From Balanoglossus misakiensis (taxonomy: Eukaryota; Hemichordata): a stretch of 64,000 nucleotides of DNA. The position numbers and the translations under genes are program-made. The notes beneath the pieces were generated by a model, which ran no database searches, was not told the origin of the DNA, and saw only the letters and a program-made list of their open reading frames with translations. The stretch lies in contig CM082597.2 in the NCBI GenBank assembly GCA_040954595.2, positions 5,828,001 to 5,892,000 on the forward strand, written 5' to 3'. This document shows, piece by piece, positions 27,265 through 39,307 of this stretch (within the stretch, counting starts at the first letter, position 1; every line of letters starts with the position of its first letter).

Positions 27265-27690
27265 AAGCCTTTGAAAAATTGTGCATACTCTACATAGTGC
27301 CCGCCGATCGATTTTTTTGGAATGCGGATATAAGGGGGGGAAAAAACTATGCATTATGGGTATATTTTGCAGATATGTTTGTATCATATGTGCCGTAGAC
27401 ATATTTATCTTCACCGACATCGCCCGCAGCGGAAGTTAGTCATCATCTGAATAATGCAAATGTGAAATGAAGATGACGTTAGAGGCGATAAAATCTTACA
27501 ATTAGACTTCTAGAATTGCAATTTTTTGAATAAGAAATGTTGCCATAAATAAATTAAAGCCACTCTTTCAGGATTTACCTCAGAACCCTAACCGATGGGT
27601 TAACCTCTGGGAATCCGTATTGTAGCCTTATTATTGACGTGGACAAAGCACTAAAGACAAGTTATTAAATATAGATTACATGTACACTCT
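27265..27690 (+). repeat. Upstream module, copy D, next to copy 3
   Basis: Close match to module A (CCGCAGCGGAAGTTAGTCATC, AACCGATGGGTTAACCTCTG), ending about 70 bp before the CGCAG that precedes copy 3 exon 1. This arrangement best shows the ancestral link between module and gene. Confidence 0.7.
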
Positions 27691-27786
27691 TGGGTCATAC
27701 GCATATTTTGTCACTTTGTTCATATATTAGATAATCGCAGATTAGTCGCAAAGCATTCAACTGTGGCTTGCCTGAGAAGCTGTAAA

Positions 27787-30700
27787 ATGTTAAAAGATTG
27801 TGGTAAAATACCTTCGACGTTGACTCTCGTCGCTACATTCGTGATGTTGTCGGTGACATTGCTGCAGCAAGCAGGTAAGACACTAATTATGGATTTTTGC
27901 ACGTTCAGAAAGTCTAAAGCTGCTCAAAACAGGAGCTCATAAGTCTTATCATCGTGTTATTGGAAAATGAATGATTGTAATAAGAATAACGATTTGATCT
28001 CCAGATTGCAACTTCTTGCGCGGGTGGTCGGATCACGCTACAGCTTACACGGTTTGTGAGCGATTGGGTCTTCGCCTTGTTAAAGTTGACAGTGAAAGAA
28101 AAAACGCAGCTATAGTAAACACTTTAGAGAAACGAGGCATCGCTGATTTATGGTACTGGATAGACGGACTGTTAATTGACGACGGAAGCGTAGTCACAAG
28201 AGAAGGGGAAATGTTGACCATCCAGTCGCAGGTTGAATTGAAATGGGGAAATTGCGTCGCAATGAAGTGAGTTGAGAGTTTTGACAATATATTTAAATAT
28301 GAAAAATAATGTCTTTGTGGTCATTTTAATATAGCTTAATCCAGTGCAGAGGCATGCAATCTGTAAAAATATATCAGTGGGGACAGAATTAATTTACATT
28401 TTAATGATATCCAGATGTTACAATCGGCAATGTTTCCAGAAAAACATTATTGGCAATTGCACGCCCATATACCTCGAGTTTTATATGGGAAATTTCTATC
28501 TGCAACTTTGATATATGTCCAGTTTTCTATCAACGTTACTTTAGAACACCAAGCTTTGTCTGCAAAATGTGGTAAAACATTTAACCATATTTGTCTATTT
28601 TTTGCAAATTTTAGATCTAGTTGATCTAATTACCAATTATCTCCGGGTCTTAATACAATTAAAGGGAAAATGTAGAAAACGTTTCAATATAGTTTGTCAG
28701 ATGTATGGGTTGACTTGCGTTAAGGGGTGAAACTTTAATATACTTTCAAAACTTTTTAATTCACAGAACAGAGTGGGGCTATTTTAAGTGTTCGCGCGTC
28801 CATGGCGTTTTATGTGAAAATGCAAGTAAGTTACGGTTTAATAAAGATCTTTTAACCAAGTTCATGGTTGTTCCTAGCGAGTGATCTAATCTATCATGTT
28901 TTTTGGTATTCTATAACATTTTACTCACGTGATTCAGTATCTCACGAGGTTATACTGGTATTATATGTGGTCGATTATCTGCTTAGGCCTATTTGCATAT
29001 TTAATGACATTTTCTAATTTATGCTATATTTCCGAAATTACTGCACCGAATTTGATGAAATTTGCTACAGATATTGAATGTGGCCGACATGTGGTTGTGT
29101 TATGAGAAATTTAGCAATGAAATGTTAATTAATGGCTAATTTTCAGATTTAATGACTTTAATCAATCGGCCTCAAACGATCCAGAGATCATACAGCAAAT
29201 CCGATGAATCTCTAGATATTGTTTTCACGTCTATTAAGCTGCATTTAGTAATAACTTACAGCTCATTTGAATTTTATGAACCTGTTTTGTTTAGTGCTAT
29301 GTTTCTGAAATAAATGTACCGAATTTGATGAAACATGCTAGAAATGTTGATACGACAGGAATCTGACTATATTGTAAGACATTTCGCAGTGTCATGTTAA
29401 TTAATGAATAATTTGCATATTTAACTAATTTGTGCAGTTAGCCCTTCGAATCCCGAGTTCCTGCACCAAATTTAATTGAAATTGTCAGCCAAACTGTTTC
29501 TATATCAATTATACTGTATTTAAAAATACTGTGCCTATTTCTAATCAATGCAAGGCAAATTTGCATATTTTATGACTTGTTCTGATTAGTGCTCTGTTTC
29601 TGAAAATAATGCACTGAATGTGATGAAATGCTTAAATTATTAATCTTCAAGTTTCCTTTAGCTATGGATAAGAGTCAATTCACGTCATTTTTTTTCTTTA
29701 AGTGGTCAAAATGTATTGGTTTATTTAGATAAATAATTTGAAAAAAAAATATGATAATTATCCCAAAAGTTGCAGCCTATATGCAATTGCACCAAAACAA
29801 AATATACTTTTTTCCGTATTCGAATTTGACGGGAAAGAAATGACGTTTTTCCCCCAATATGCAGCATCTTTAGACTTTATTCCCACACGGGCGAGCATGA
29901 TGTCTTCATACCAGCTATGTGAGAAGAGTGGGCTCCGTCTTCTGACTGACACCACTGAATGGAACATCGACCAGTATTGTGCGTCCATTTGTAAGGGATG
30001 GCACCCAAGATTTTGGATTGACGCCACCATCACGGCAGATGGCACTGTGAAGACAAGCAGCGGTTTGGTATTGGAACACTCCCATTATGCCCCCGACCAG
30101 AATCTTGACGTCGGGTCGTGTATTTACGCAAGGTGGGTCGCTGTCTGTTCAAGCTACTTTCCTTAGTGCCACACAGAAGACATAGTTTTACATTTCTTTC
30201 ATGACGTTACGTTAATTGTCATAGAGTTTCAACATAGGAGAAATGATGGCAGTTGAATGATTTGAATAAGTGTGTATTGTTACGTTTTCTTATCCCAAAG
30301 GTAACTCTCTGCTGCTAAAAATCACTACTTTTGCACTATTTCTGGTATTTTGTCAAGTTTGAGTTCTATGTTTTGCCTTTTGGTAATTAACTTTACCTGC
30401 TATATCGTCTGAATCGCAAACCACAATGTGAGCATGATACTTTACAGCTAACGCTGGCTGCAATATCATTCCAACATGCGTTTTACAGCATAGTAGACAG
30501 TGGATGTAGGAAATTTATCGGAACCATGCCCATACCAAATTTGATTTTAAATATTCATAACGATTTTAGAACACTAAGCCAGGGTGTGGCAGCACGGTTA
30601 ATGATTTTATTCATTAATGCAAACTTTGCAGGTTGGTCATGAGGCCATCCTATAGAGATCATTCTACACACGTATGATTATCAATATAGACACTGTGCAG

Positions 30701-33700
30701 TGACCATTGTAGACATTAACTTCAATAAGCGTTGTGAACAGTGAATCTTTTATTCAGGTGTTTCTCAGACAAATGTGAATGGTTAACTAGAGACTGTAAC
30801 AGACCACTGGATTTAGTTTGCGAGGATAACGGTAAGTATTTTGAGACATCAGCGATTAATCTCGTTCTTAAATCTTCCCTTTCCTACACATTTGACCACC
30901 TGTGTAGTTCTGTGGTGTGTATACATTCAACATACGCCATGATACATGCAAAGTCGACAAATACATACACTTTAATTGTAAATATATATTTATCCGCGTG
31001 GAAGGGAGTCACATTGGAAATATGTATAATGGACGATTACCTGTTGTTTTCGGTAAATGGATAATTTGGCATTGACTGGCAAAGACGTCTCCTTAGAGAA
31101 TGTGTAATATATTCCTGTTAGTGCCTTCGAAATTTTAGAAATTCAATTGATAATACTTTGCCACCCCTCACGTCATCTGAATTTCACATTTGCAACATTC
31201 AGATGATGACTTACTTCTGATGCGTGAGAGTTTGGTCAAGATAAGTGACGATGAATTCAGAACAGCAGATGTGGTAAGAAAGGTTCCAATCATTTGAGAC
31301 TGATGTAATGCACTGTGTTGTAGAAAGCCAGCGAAATCCACATAAGAGATAGAACATTTTTGAAAATGCTCCATACTAAACAATTCCACATAATGCTATT
31401 AACCACATACTATGACTATGTAATTGTATATTCTTTTGCCAGGGCATAAGCGTAATTGACAAGGTGGACACTTTAACCTCTGACCTTTCAAATAAAAGTG
31501 TCATATTTAAAGGAAGAATTCTTTTTGCTAAAGGTATTGTTATATTTTGTTGTTTTCACCAAAATGACTCTTTGACATCGGCATCCATCACAACACCGTC
31601 CGCATTCAATATCATCCAATGATGTATATGAGATAATTGTATCAGATGCAGAAAATTAGGGCTTTGCGATTATTAAGCGTATCGAAAATGCGTCAACTGC
31701 AGTTCGTTTGTTTCGACAAAACATGCAAATTATTGGTGATTGTATTGCGTATTGTATTGGACATGTCAGACTATTGAATGATACACTGAATTAAAAGTAG
31801 AACGACAGGACTCCATTATCAGTCCATCATTTTTTTTTCCAAATGGTTACAAGAAATGAAAGTCACTTAATATTTTTCGGGCATTGATGTAAAGCCGAGA
31901 AAGACAGTCAAACAGAGTGAGATAGTTTTAAATGCCAATGTTTGCATATTTCAGAAACACTGAATGTCATGCAAAAAGTGATGGACAGAATGCAATCCCT
32001 AATCGACACCAATCCGAGCCAGAGACTGAATCCCAGGCAGGCAAATCACCTGACAAAGATAACAACAAAAGTATTCCACCAGTTATCAATGTTTATACTG
32101 AACGAGACTGATTGTGGACATGAACCAATCATCCTGAAAACGTCTTCTCTTGTGCTGCATCTGGAAAAAAACTTTGCGCAGGAATTGTGCAACGTCACCA
32201 TAATGATTGGAGATGGAAGTGGATTCAATATTCCACCAGCAGATATTATGTTTCAACAATTGTCGTGGGACACAGTCTTGAGCAGAATGGTCCGTATACA
32301 AATTCGATGATAATAAGAAACAATATATAATGTTTGTTTATATTCCTCTATTGTTGAACATGGATAAACATATAACTATCTGCCGCCAGTTAACTTTAAT
32401 GTGACGTTCTGGTAAGATGTCATTTTTTATGGGATGAACTATAGGCTGTCATCTGTGTTGTGTCAATGCACCCATTGTCATTATATTCTACAAAATAAGA
32501 TCATTTCTATGTGGCCTGGTGCTCGAGGAATAATTAAAGTAAGTTTTTTTTTTAGATTTCCCGTTTTGGTGGGAACCCCCACAGATTGGCAAATAGGACA
32601 CATGGCTTCACTACCGATATACTGACCTTGGAATTCAGAGATGAAGATGGTAATGAGATTAAAGGTTGGTTTTCATTAAGGCCATCAGTGGTATCCTAAC
32701 ATTCGCATTGAACTCTCAATATTTTACCAGTTAACGTCGCACCATTTAAACCGGAAATGGCGAATTCCTTTAACTAGAAACCCCGGCGACATACTTGTAT
32801 AAACATACCATCTTGGAGGGCAGAAGTCGATTAATGACAAATTTGTGAATTTAGTTTTGGCATTATTTTAAAATTATCATGAAACATGTACCTTTTCAGT
32901 GAAAAATGCTTCCAAGGATCTTGGCGTATGGCTTGGTAATTATCAGACACCTATAAATGAAAGCGTCGTCAGGGGATTATACGTGGAAAGTGAAGGAGTC
33001 ACTCACTATGCATTGACAGTAACGGTAATGTTTACATACTCTATGAAGTTTACTGATCATTGCATGTTTTCTGAACTCGTATTTAACATAACCATTTGAT
33101 CATATATCATTATGGAATGATAAATAATTTGCATCATTGTTACATAGGTATTCCTGCCGCCCGAAATTGTTGTAGATCTTTGTAAACCTTTCAACGGGGC
33201 AAAACTCAAGATCTATACATGTCTCTCGCAGCAAGGGATATGCAACTTTCGGTTACAAACCTTCGGCTTTGATATCAATTTCCTCGTCATCAATTACAGG
33301 GGACATGGTCATAAATTTCGATTTTTCTATAGGTGTTTGATCTATAATTTAAGACACTCTGAAAAGGGTATACACGTATAAGACATTGGTGCCATTTCAA
33401 ACATAGTGTTATCATTTACCTCACAAATTCCATTATGTTAACTTCAAATGTTAATCTAAAATTCTCATCTTTTTACATTGTAGGCGCTATCGGCCTACTC
33501 TGCATTTCAAATCATCCTGGAAGCATCAGCGCCTGTCTTCGAGACTACTACAGCATACATGTCACTGGAAAGACTTGACGCCGTCGGTGTCTACAATGGT
33601 TCCCATTATATAACTGAGTTGGTATTTGCAGGGTGTACAGCATCCATATTTCTACCAGAAGCAAACATCACCAGGACGGGCTTGTATTACATAGCTTTTG

Positions 33701-34560
33701 ACCTTACCAGTGGTAAATTGTTTTTGTTTTTTTTTGCTGTTTATGGTACTGTCAAATTCAAAAATCAACATGTATAATAATATGTAATGCTACGATCTTG
33801 ATATTTAATTAAAGCTCAACTCGTTGACATAAAAATCACTAATTTACTATTTCTATATTGGATTACGCACATATTGGCGGTCATTTTAAATTTAAAATAT
33901 TAGAAAATTGGGCCTTATGTCGAAATATTCCATCGTGACCCCTGTTTCACAACTTTAAAAGCCACTCCAGTTAATTTTAAATTAAATCGTTAAAATAAAC
34001 CTTTTAAGTTTTCTTTTCTTTTTCACTACAGCCCGTGGGGTTGACATCAAGGTTTTCACTACTCAACACAGATGTAGCTACTTTGATGAGATTAACTGGC
34101 AAAATGATGGTTGTAAGGTATAAACGCATTTCTTCAAATTTTGCAATAATTAATATGCTCCTTGTACTTCCAAGCGATGAAACTAAAGACATGTGACAAT
34201 TAGTGCGATTTCAGGGGAAACTGTGGATAAATATGCAACAAAACTAAAAATACAGAAGGTAATGCATGTTACGATTAATGCTGACACGTGGAAAATACTG
34301 CAAACGTAAAAAATGCACTGATGTAAGTGGGGACTCTTTTCCATTATATATTACATCCCTGAGACGTAAACCAAGTGTTTGATCTTGTTTCACTTGCAAA
34401 AGAAACGCCCACTGCTGTGTCAATACGCATTTTTCTGCTCGATTATTTGCAGGTGTCACCAAAATCCGACTTCAATTCTACTCTGTGTCTGTGTAATCAC
34501 CTGACTGTTTTCAGTGCAATGGTGGGAGTTGTTGAATCTGATGGACGATTCCACATTTAG
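27787..34560 (+). CDS. Secreted double C-type lectin / GAIN-GPS protein, copy 3 (634 aa)
   Basis: Thirteen exons in frame: 27787-27874, 28005-28266, 28767-28825, 29865-30132, 30758-30831, 31203-31273, 31443-31533, 31955-32289, 32556-32664, 32900-33024, 33484-33712, 34032-34117, 34453-34560 (1,905 nt). The ATG used by copy 2 is GTG here (27763-27765), so the first in-frame ATG is at 27787, eight codons later. The hydrophobic core (LVATFVMLSVTLLQQA) is intact and secretion is still expected. Lectin domain 1 (YTVCERLGLRLVKVDSE, WYWIDGLL, WGNCVAM, WGYFKC, LCEN) looks the most canonical of the three copies. Lectin domain 2 has YQLCEKSGLRLL, FWIDATI, CIYA and WLTRDC, LVCEDN. The GPS (CSYFDEINWQNDGCKV, CNHLT) is intact and the protein ends 18 residues past the cleavage point. 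Exon 6 has one extra Asp codon compared with copies 1 and 2. Intron 1 is only 130 bp and lacks the foldback element. Possible poly(A) signal AATAAA at 35021. Confidence 0.84.
28960..29650 (+). repeat. Degenerate tandem repeat in intron 3 of copy 3
   Basis: The motif CCGAATTTGATGAAA and its variants recur near 29047, 29195, 29318, 29465 and 29612, with most spacings close to 147 bp. They are accompanied by TTTGCATATTTAA and TTAATTAATG. The region is absent from introns 3 of copies 1 and 2, which instead carry the TTAA MITE. Confidence 0.65.
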
Positions 34561-35862
34561 CACAGGGGCGTCCGTTTGGTCTACAGAAGTTACAAAATAA
34601 GCATTTAGCTTATCATGCTTATGGAACGAGTTATAAACTAATAATGTACCATTCAAAATGTGTTCATTTTAAATATCTATTATATAAACTTTATGAAATT
34701 TTCGCAATAGATTTTAGTAATAATGCATTAAATGTAAAATGAAGAGCATTTAGCTAGAGTTGACAAAAACTTGTCCGAAAGAGGGACGTTTTCATGAGAA
34801 TTTAAAAAGAATTGCATTTTGTTAGGTTGAGTGCGTCTACGATTAATTTTGTTCATATAGTAAGATGTAATTTATACATTTCTTTGTAATCTGCCAGGAT
34901 TGGATATATACATGTATACATGGATCAGTATTTCTGTTTGTAATAACCAGTACTGTCATTTGCTATTGTAATAATCCGTAATTGTACTTGTCATTAATTG
35001 GTGGAGTTAAACTAAAACAAAATAAAGATATTTAGTGTAAGAGCAGTTAAAAGTTCTGAACACTTGTGTAGAAATACATGTAATACAGCACATCATATCT
35101 TTCAGATAATAATATTGATTTATTTTCACTAAAACTACATTGCATAATTTAACAGAAGTAGAAAAAAAACTGTGAATAAAACGATAATTATATAATCTTG
35201 TGTGTAAGAACATGATTAGGCTTATGGTAAATGTCTTGTGTAATTTAAATTTCGCACTTTGTAAACTTAAAAAATAAAGATATCTGCTAAATAGCAGTTA
35301 TATTAGGCTTTTATTGATTTATGTTCGCAAAAACACATGTTACATAAGCGAACAGATGTAGAGAAAATGTAAATAAACGTAATTGTGTGTAAGAACATGT
35401 TATAGCTCATGGTAAATGTCTTGTTGAATTCTGTAAACTTATAACATAAAGATATCTGGTTAAAAAGCAGTTACAAGTTCTGGTATATAATGATTAATAC
35501 TTACTGCAAATACATTTATACATAAATATATGCTGAATGTTATGCCTATGAATAAAATACTTTACGTTCTTGTGTATAGGCATTGTCTTTCGCCCGAGCT
35601 ACGGTTCTGTCGTATTTACTGAAGGTGGCTATTCTTCTGTGAATGTAAATATAAGGTGAAAGGTTAACATTTCAAAAATGTCAGTCTATCTGTGCATGTT
35701 TTACTGAAATACCTTGCTACGCTTAATGTAACGGTTATGAAATTTGAATCGACTAATCATCAAACTATATCGAAGTATTTTAAAAAACATGAAAGGTGAA
35801 TAAGAAAATAACCGACAAATTTTCGCATTTTCGAATTGCTGTCAGTTAAACTATGTAAATGT
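34561..35862. other. Intergenic region with 3' flank duplicate and AT-rich repeats
   Basis: From 34561 to about 35010 the sequence matches the flank of copy 2 (25746-26345), with shared AAAAAGAATTGCATTTTGTTAGG and ATTGTACTTGTCATTAATTG. The duplicated unit therefore extends beyond the gene. From about 35020 to 35480 there are degenerate repeats of about 185 bp with TAAAGATATCTG, AGCAGTTA and GTGTAAGAACATG. I see no gene. The region lies between convergent genes (copy 3 on +, Ig gene B on -). Confidence 0.6.
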
Positions 35863-38800
35863 TTATTCCTTCCTTGGTTTCCTCCCCCTGAAGTTGATGT
35901 TCCTGCATTTAAATGTTTTGTGTCGTCTGCTTCGCTTCCGGCCTCGCTTCTGCTTCCCGCCTCGACTATTCTGTCGTCTGCCAACTTTCTCTGTTTTGGA
36001 GTAAAAAAGATGACATGAGTTTCTTGTTTTGAAATTTAATATAAGTACATGTACATTATATAAAAATCAAAGTATACAGTTTGCATCGAGAATATAGTGA
36101 ATGTGTTTCTCTTTGCGATTAACAATCAGTGGTCTTAATATCTCTGCTTAATAAATGTCAGATGCACGAATTATTAATACTAATTCCCTACCGTTAGCAT
36201 TTTTATGGAACACAATATACTGAACATGTGTCAAATATCATTTGAAAATTAATATTGATACATTCCTTGTTGTATTTACATGATTTGTTAATAAAAAGAA
36301 AAATAAGACTTGATGAATATTGGTGAAATTATGAGAGGGTTGCATGTCACTAGAACAATTTGGGGCCGAATGGATTGATAGAGTAACATTCTCACCGTGA
36401 GCTCGACCATTTTCTTCTATAGACTTTTGAATAATCAACTCCTTTGACTCCGTAATTGTCATTTCTCCCTGCCTCGCCGTGCATAATAGGGTCAAAGGTC
36501 GTGACCCTATTGCTTCCGGCAGAAACGTGAATTCACTGACACTTGTTATCACTGGTCCATCTTCCTCAACGCGCGATCTGCGCGTCCTGTGTGTGGTTAT
36601 GTTTTCTATATGACGTTGGTGGCTTGTGGACCACTGTAAGTCCACGTAATCTGTGTTAGTTGTTTGGCAGACTATAGTTTCGGCGGTGTTGCCATCAATG
36701 GTGATTGACTTGTCGTCGGCAGCCTCAATTCCTTTGGTCTTTTGATACATACTAACCCCAATATGTCTGTCTGTAATTGAGAAGAGCAGATGATGGCGAG
36801 TTTGGTCAGATTAAACTCTTGCGGTTGTCACTTAATTTTGGGACAAAGTCTCTCTCTCGCTGCCCCTTTTCCCTTGATTATGTTTGATGCAAGGCACCGT
36901 TTATATTAGTGTACACGTGTATGTAGTGAATGAACGTTCGATCAAACGCAACTTCCATCCCGTTTGTAAGATTATAGAGTAAAAATTCGCCCAAAATGAA
37001 TAAATGGTAGAGAACGATTTTTCATTTTGCCGAGATTTTAACTCTCATATGCTACAAACGGAGGGAAGTTGTGTGTGGTCGGACGTTGATTCACTATACA
37101 TCCACATGAAGAATAACAAAAAAAATTATTATATGATAGAAACTTAATAAGTTTGTTGTTTGTCAACTCTTCTGTCTTTCTCTTACTGATACGATTCTAA
37201 CCGGAACACTGAGGCTTCTCTGCTTGTGCACAGTGTAAACAATGGCACAGTAATTATATGCATGATAAAATGCGCCCTCTTTTGGTGAACCCTTCCTTCC
37301 GCCCAGTAAGGCAAGGTAGGAGGTCAGCTGGAGGTCAGGTGGTAGGGAGAGTACATGTACACCAATCACTCACACTCTCTCACTCACTGACTCACTGACT
37401 CACTCACTCACAATACCCCCACCCCCAATCCTCAGGTTAATAGACGGATATACTTACTTGTTACCTGTAGCTCCACTGTATGTTGCAGTGTTATATATCC
37501 GCTGTCATCCTTGGGCTCTTTAAGCCGAAACACGACCAAACAACGATAGCTGCCCTGATCTGCCAAACTGACATTTTGTATAACTAATTGGCCTTTAGGG
37601 GTGGCGCCGTATCTCTTGTGAATGATACCCCGTACGCTGAAGTCTTCAACGTGGACCAGGGTCGGATTCAGCGGGAGACCAGGCGTGTCTCTGCTCCAAT
37701 CTATGGTGGTCCTGGTGTATGGCTGGCTGGGGTTGTCGTAGACACAGGGTAGGATAGTGTAGGCATCGCCGTCCTTTGCCGTCGTGCGGGTTTTGGTGGC
37801 AGGAGCTTGTGTGAGGAAACCCAGTGAACCTGTAAGAGTGGTCGCACATTGTCTTAAAGGGAAGGGGTCGTCGCACCGCGAGGGTGTCCCCCTTGATGAG
37901 AATATGCCCTCCCATACCAGCGCAAACCCCACTGCAGTCGCCACGACCTACTAGGATCTTCAGTTGCTGCCATGCCCAGTCTACGCTACAGTTGGCTGCT
38001 TCGTTCATTCTAAGAATGGTCTAATTTGTTTTGGATAAATTGTAATGTTTATAAACAAACGCGGCGTGACGACCCCTTCACTTTAATGATTACAAAAAAA
38101 TCAACATCAGTGACTCAGTATCCAGCGGCGTATACAACTTTACACGAATCGCCAGATCAATGGTTGTGACGCTATATGTAGCACCTGAATGTATAAACGG
38201 GATAGATTTTAAAGGAACCCGATATTGCAATCGCAATGACACCCTTTTCATAAGTCTAGCGCCCCCATGCAGCCATCATGAATTTGAACTCAAAGCGAGG
38301 CTAGTTGGGAAATCCCCTTGATGTGATTGGTCAACGTTCCCCCATTGGCCTCGCTTTGAGTTAAAATTCATGAGGGCGCTAGACTTATGAAAAGGGTGTA
38401 TGACATGTATGATACCAAGTATACCTCCTCGGATTGTGGTCAATTGGTTCTTTGGAAATGATAAGTGTTGCAACACAAAGCATGAGTATACAACAGCGCA
38501 TGCGTGGGTATAGAAACCACAGGCTGATAAAAAATCATGACATTGGAGAACTACAGTGTTATGCCAGGTTTTGTTTCATGTTGTTGGACCTGTTTGCACC
38601 TGGTTAATACTATAAATAGCCATGCATAATATAAACGTTAAACTTCCTGTTTCTACCAGTGACTCACTAAAACGTGATTGTCGTGATAGTTAAATTCCCG
38701 GTGATTTACTTCCCTCTCCGGTGCGAAAAAATATTTCCGTAAATTCATAATAATTCAAACTGTCGTCAAAGTGTCAACGTGTCGTCAACTATATGCTGAA

Positions 38801-39307
38801 ATTGATAATAATTACATTTAGCATTCTGATTCTTTGCATCAATTACAGTTCATACACAATATTCTCAGTTTAATTTATAGCCGGGCTTTACTGACGGTAC
38901 ATTTAGGGCAGCAGGAATATGTAGCGTATACTCTGAATACTATTTCTGAAAACAGCGATAGGCGATAACACTTAGGCCATGACCCTTAAATCACTAAATA
39001 AAACAGTCATGTTGTATGAGATAATGACCGGTGGTGACTTTCCTTTCTGTACTTAAAAAAAACGCAAACACAACAAAACAAAAAGCGACCACACGAAATA
39101 TTGTCCGTACGTTTTGATCGTTTACAACACCGAAAACTTCTGTTGAAAATAATTATAGTGGCGCTCGCACTGTCAGAAATACTGGTATCGATCTATCGAT
39201 CGGTAGAACGACTTATCCATTAATTGACTATAGTTCTTCGCTGAATGAGCTCTGAAAATGTACTCACCCACGAAAATCATATAAAGCCAACGGAATCTTG
39301 GTCCCAT
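35863..39307 (-). CDS. Secreted two-Ig-domain protein with basic tail (Ig gene B, 304 aa)
   Basis: Four exons on the minus strand: 39307-39268, 37829-37458, 36770-36396, 35990-35863 (915 nt), all introns phase 1 as is usual for extracellular Ig modules. Exon 1 gives MGPRFRWLYMIFVG; with the start of exon 2 (SLGFLTQA) this is a convincing signal peptide. Ig domain 1 (exon 2) is a V/I-like fold: LPCVYDNP, IDWSRD, LVIQNVSLADQGSYRCLVV. Ig domain 2 (exon 3) has IVCQTT, LQWSTS and LTLLCTARQ. Exon 4 encodes an Arg/Lys-rich tail of about 42 residues (GRRQNSRGGKQKRGRKRSRR and on to RGRKPRKE, stop). AATAAA overlaps the stop codon (35867-35862). If the GTGAGA donor at 36395 is not used, exon 3 reads on to a stop at 36238 with a different, non-basic end. 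No membrane helix is seen. The ligand is unknown; the tail suggests binding to sulphated glycans or another polyanion. Confidence 0.75.
36840..37125. mobile_element. MITE fragment, GGGACAAAGTCTC family
   Basis: Left part and core of the element found complete at 42567, 51190 and 54953 (GGGACAAAGTCTCTCTCTCG, CAACTTCCATCCCGTTTGTA, and the opposed AGTTGTGTGTGGTCG). The far end is missing. It lies in intron 2 of Ig gene B. Confidence 0.75.
37378..37415. repeat. (CTCA/CTGA)n short tandem repeat
   Basis: About 35 bp of CTCACTCACTGACTCACTGA just downstream of the Ig gene B exon 2 donor on the minus strand. Confidence 0.7.
37858..38082. mobile_element. MITE with TTAA flanks, GGGGTCGTCGC family, copy 1
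   Basis: 225 bp with ends AGGGAAGGGGTCGTCGC and GTGACGACCCCTTCACT, flanked by TTAA on both sides. A second copy lies at 47483-47718. It ends 28 bp upstream of the Ig gene B exon 2 acceptor, so the pyrimidine-rich element end lies in the zone where a branch point would be expected. The overlapping open frames are not genes. Confidence 0.85.
38239..38399. mobile_element. Palindromic MITE, ACACCCTTTTCATAAG ends
   Basis: A near-perfect palindrome of 161 bp. The ends ACACCCTTTTCATAAGTCTA and TAGACTTATGAAAAGGGTGT pair exactly and are extended by GCGCCC/GGGCGC and by ACTCAAAGCGAGGC/GCCTCGCTTTGAGT. It lies in intron 1 of Ig gene B. Confidence 0.85.

Noticed and set aside
35760-35984. Frame starting MADDRIVEAG
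   Set aside because: It is the wrong frame of the Ig gene B terminal exon. The phase-1 splice from exon 3 selects the basic frame instead.
37646-38008. 120-codon minus-strand frame
   Set aside because: It runs through the 37858-38082 MITE and reads the Ig exon out of frame.
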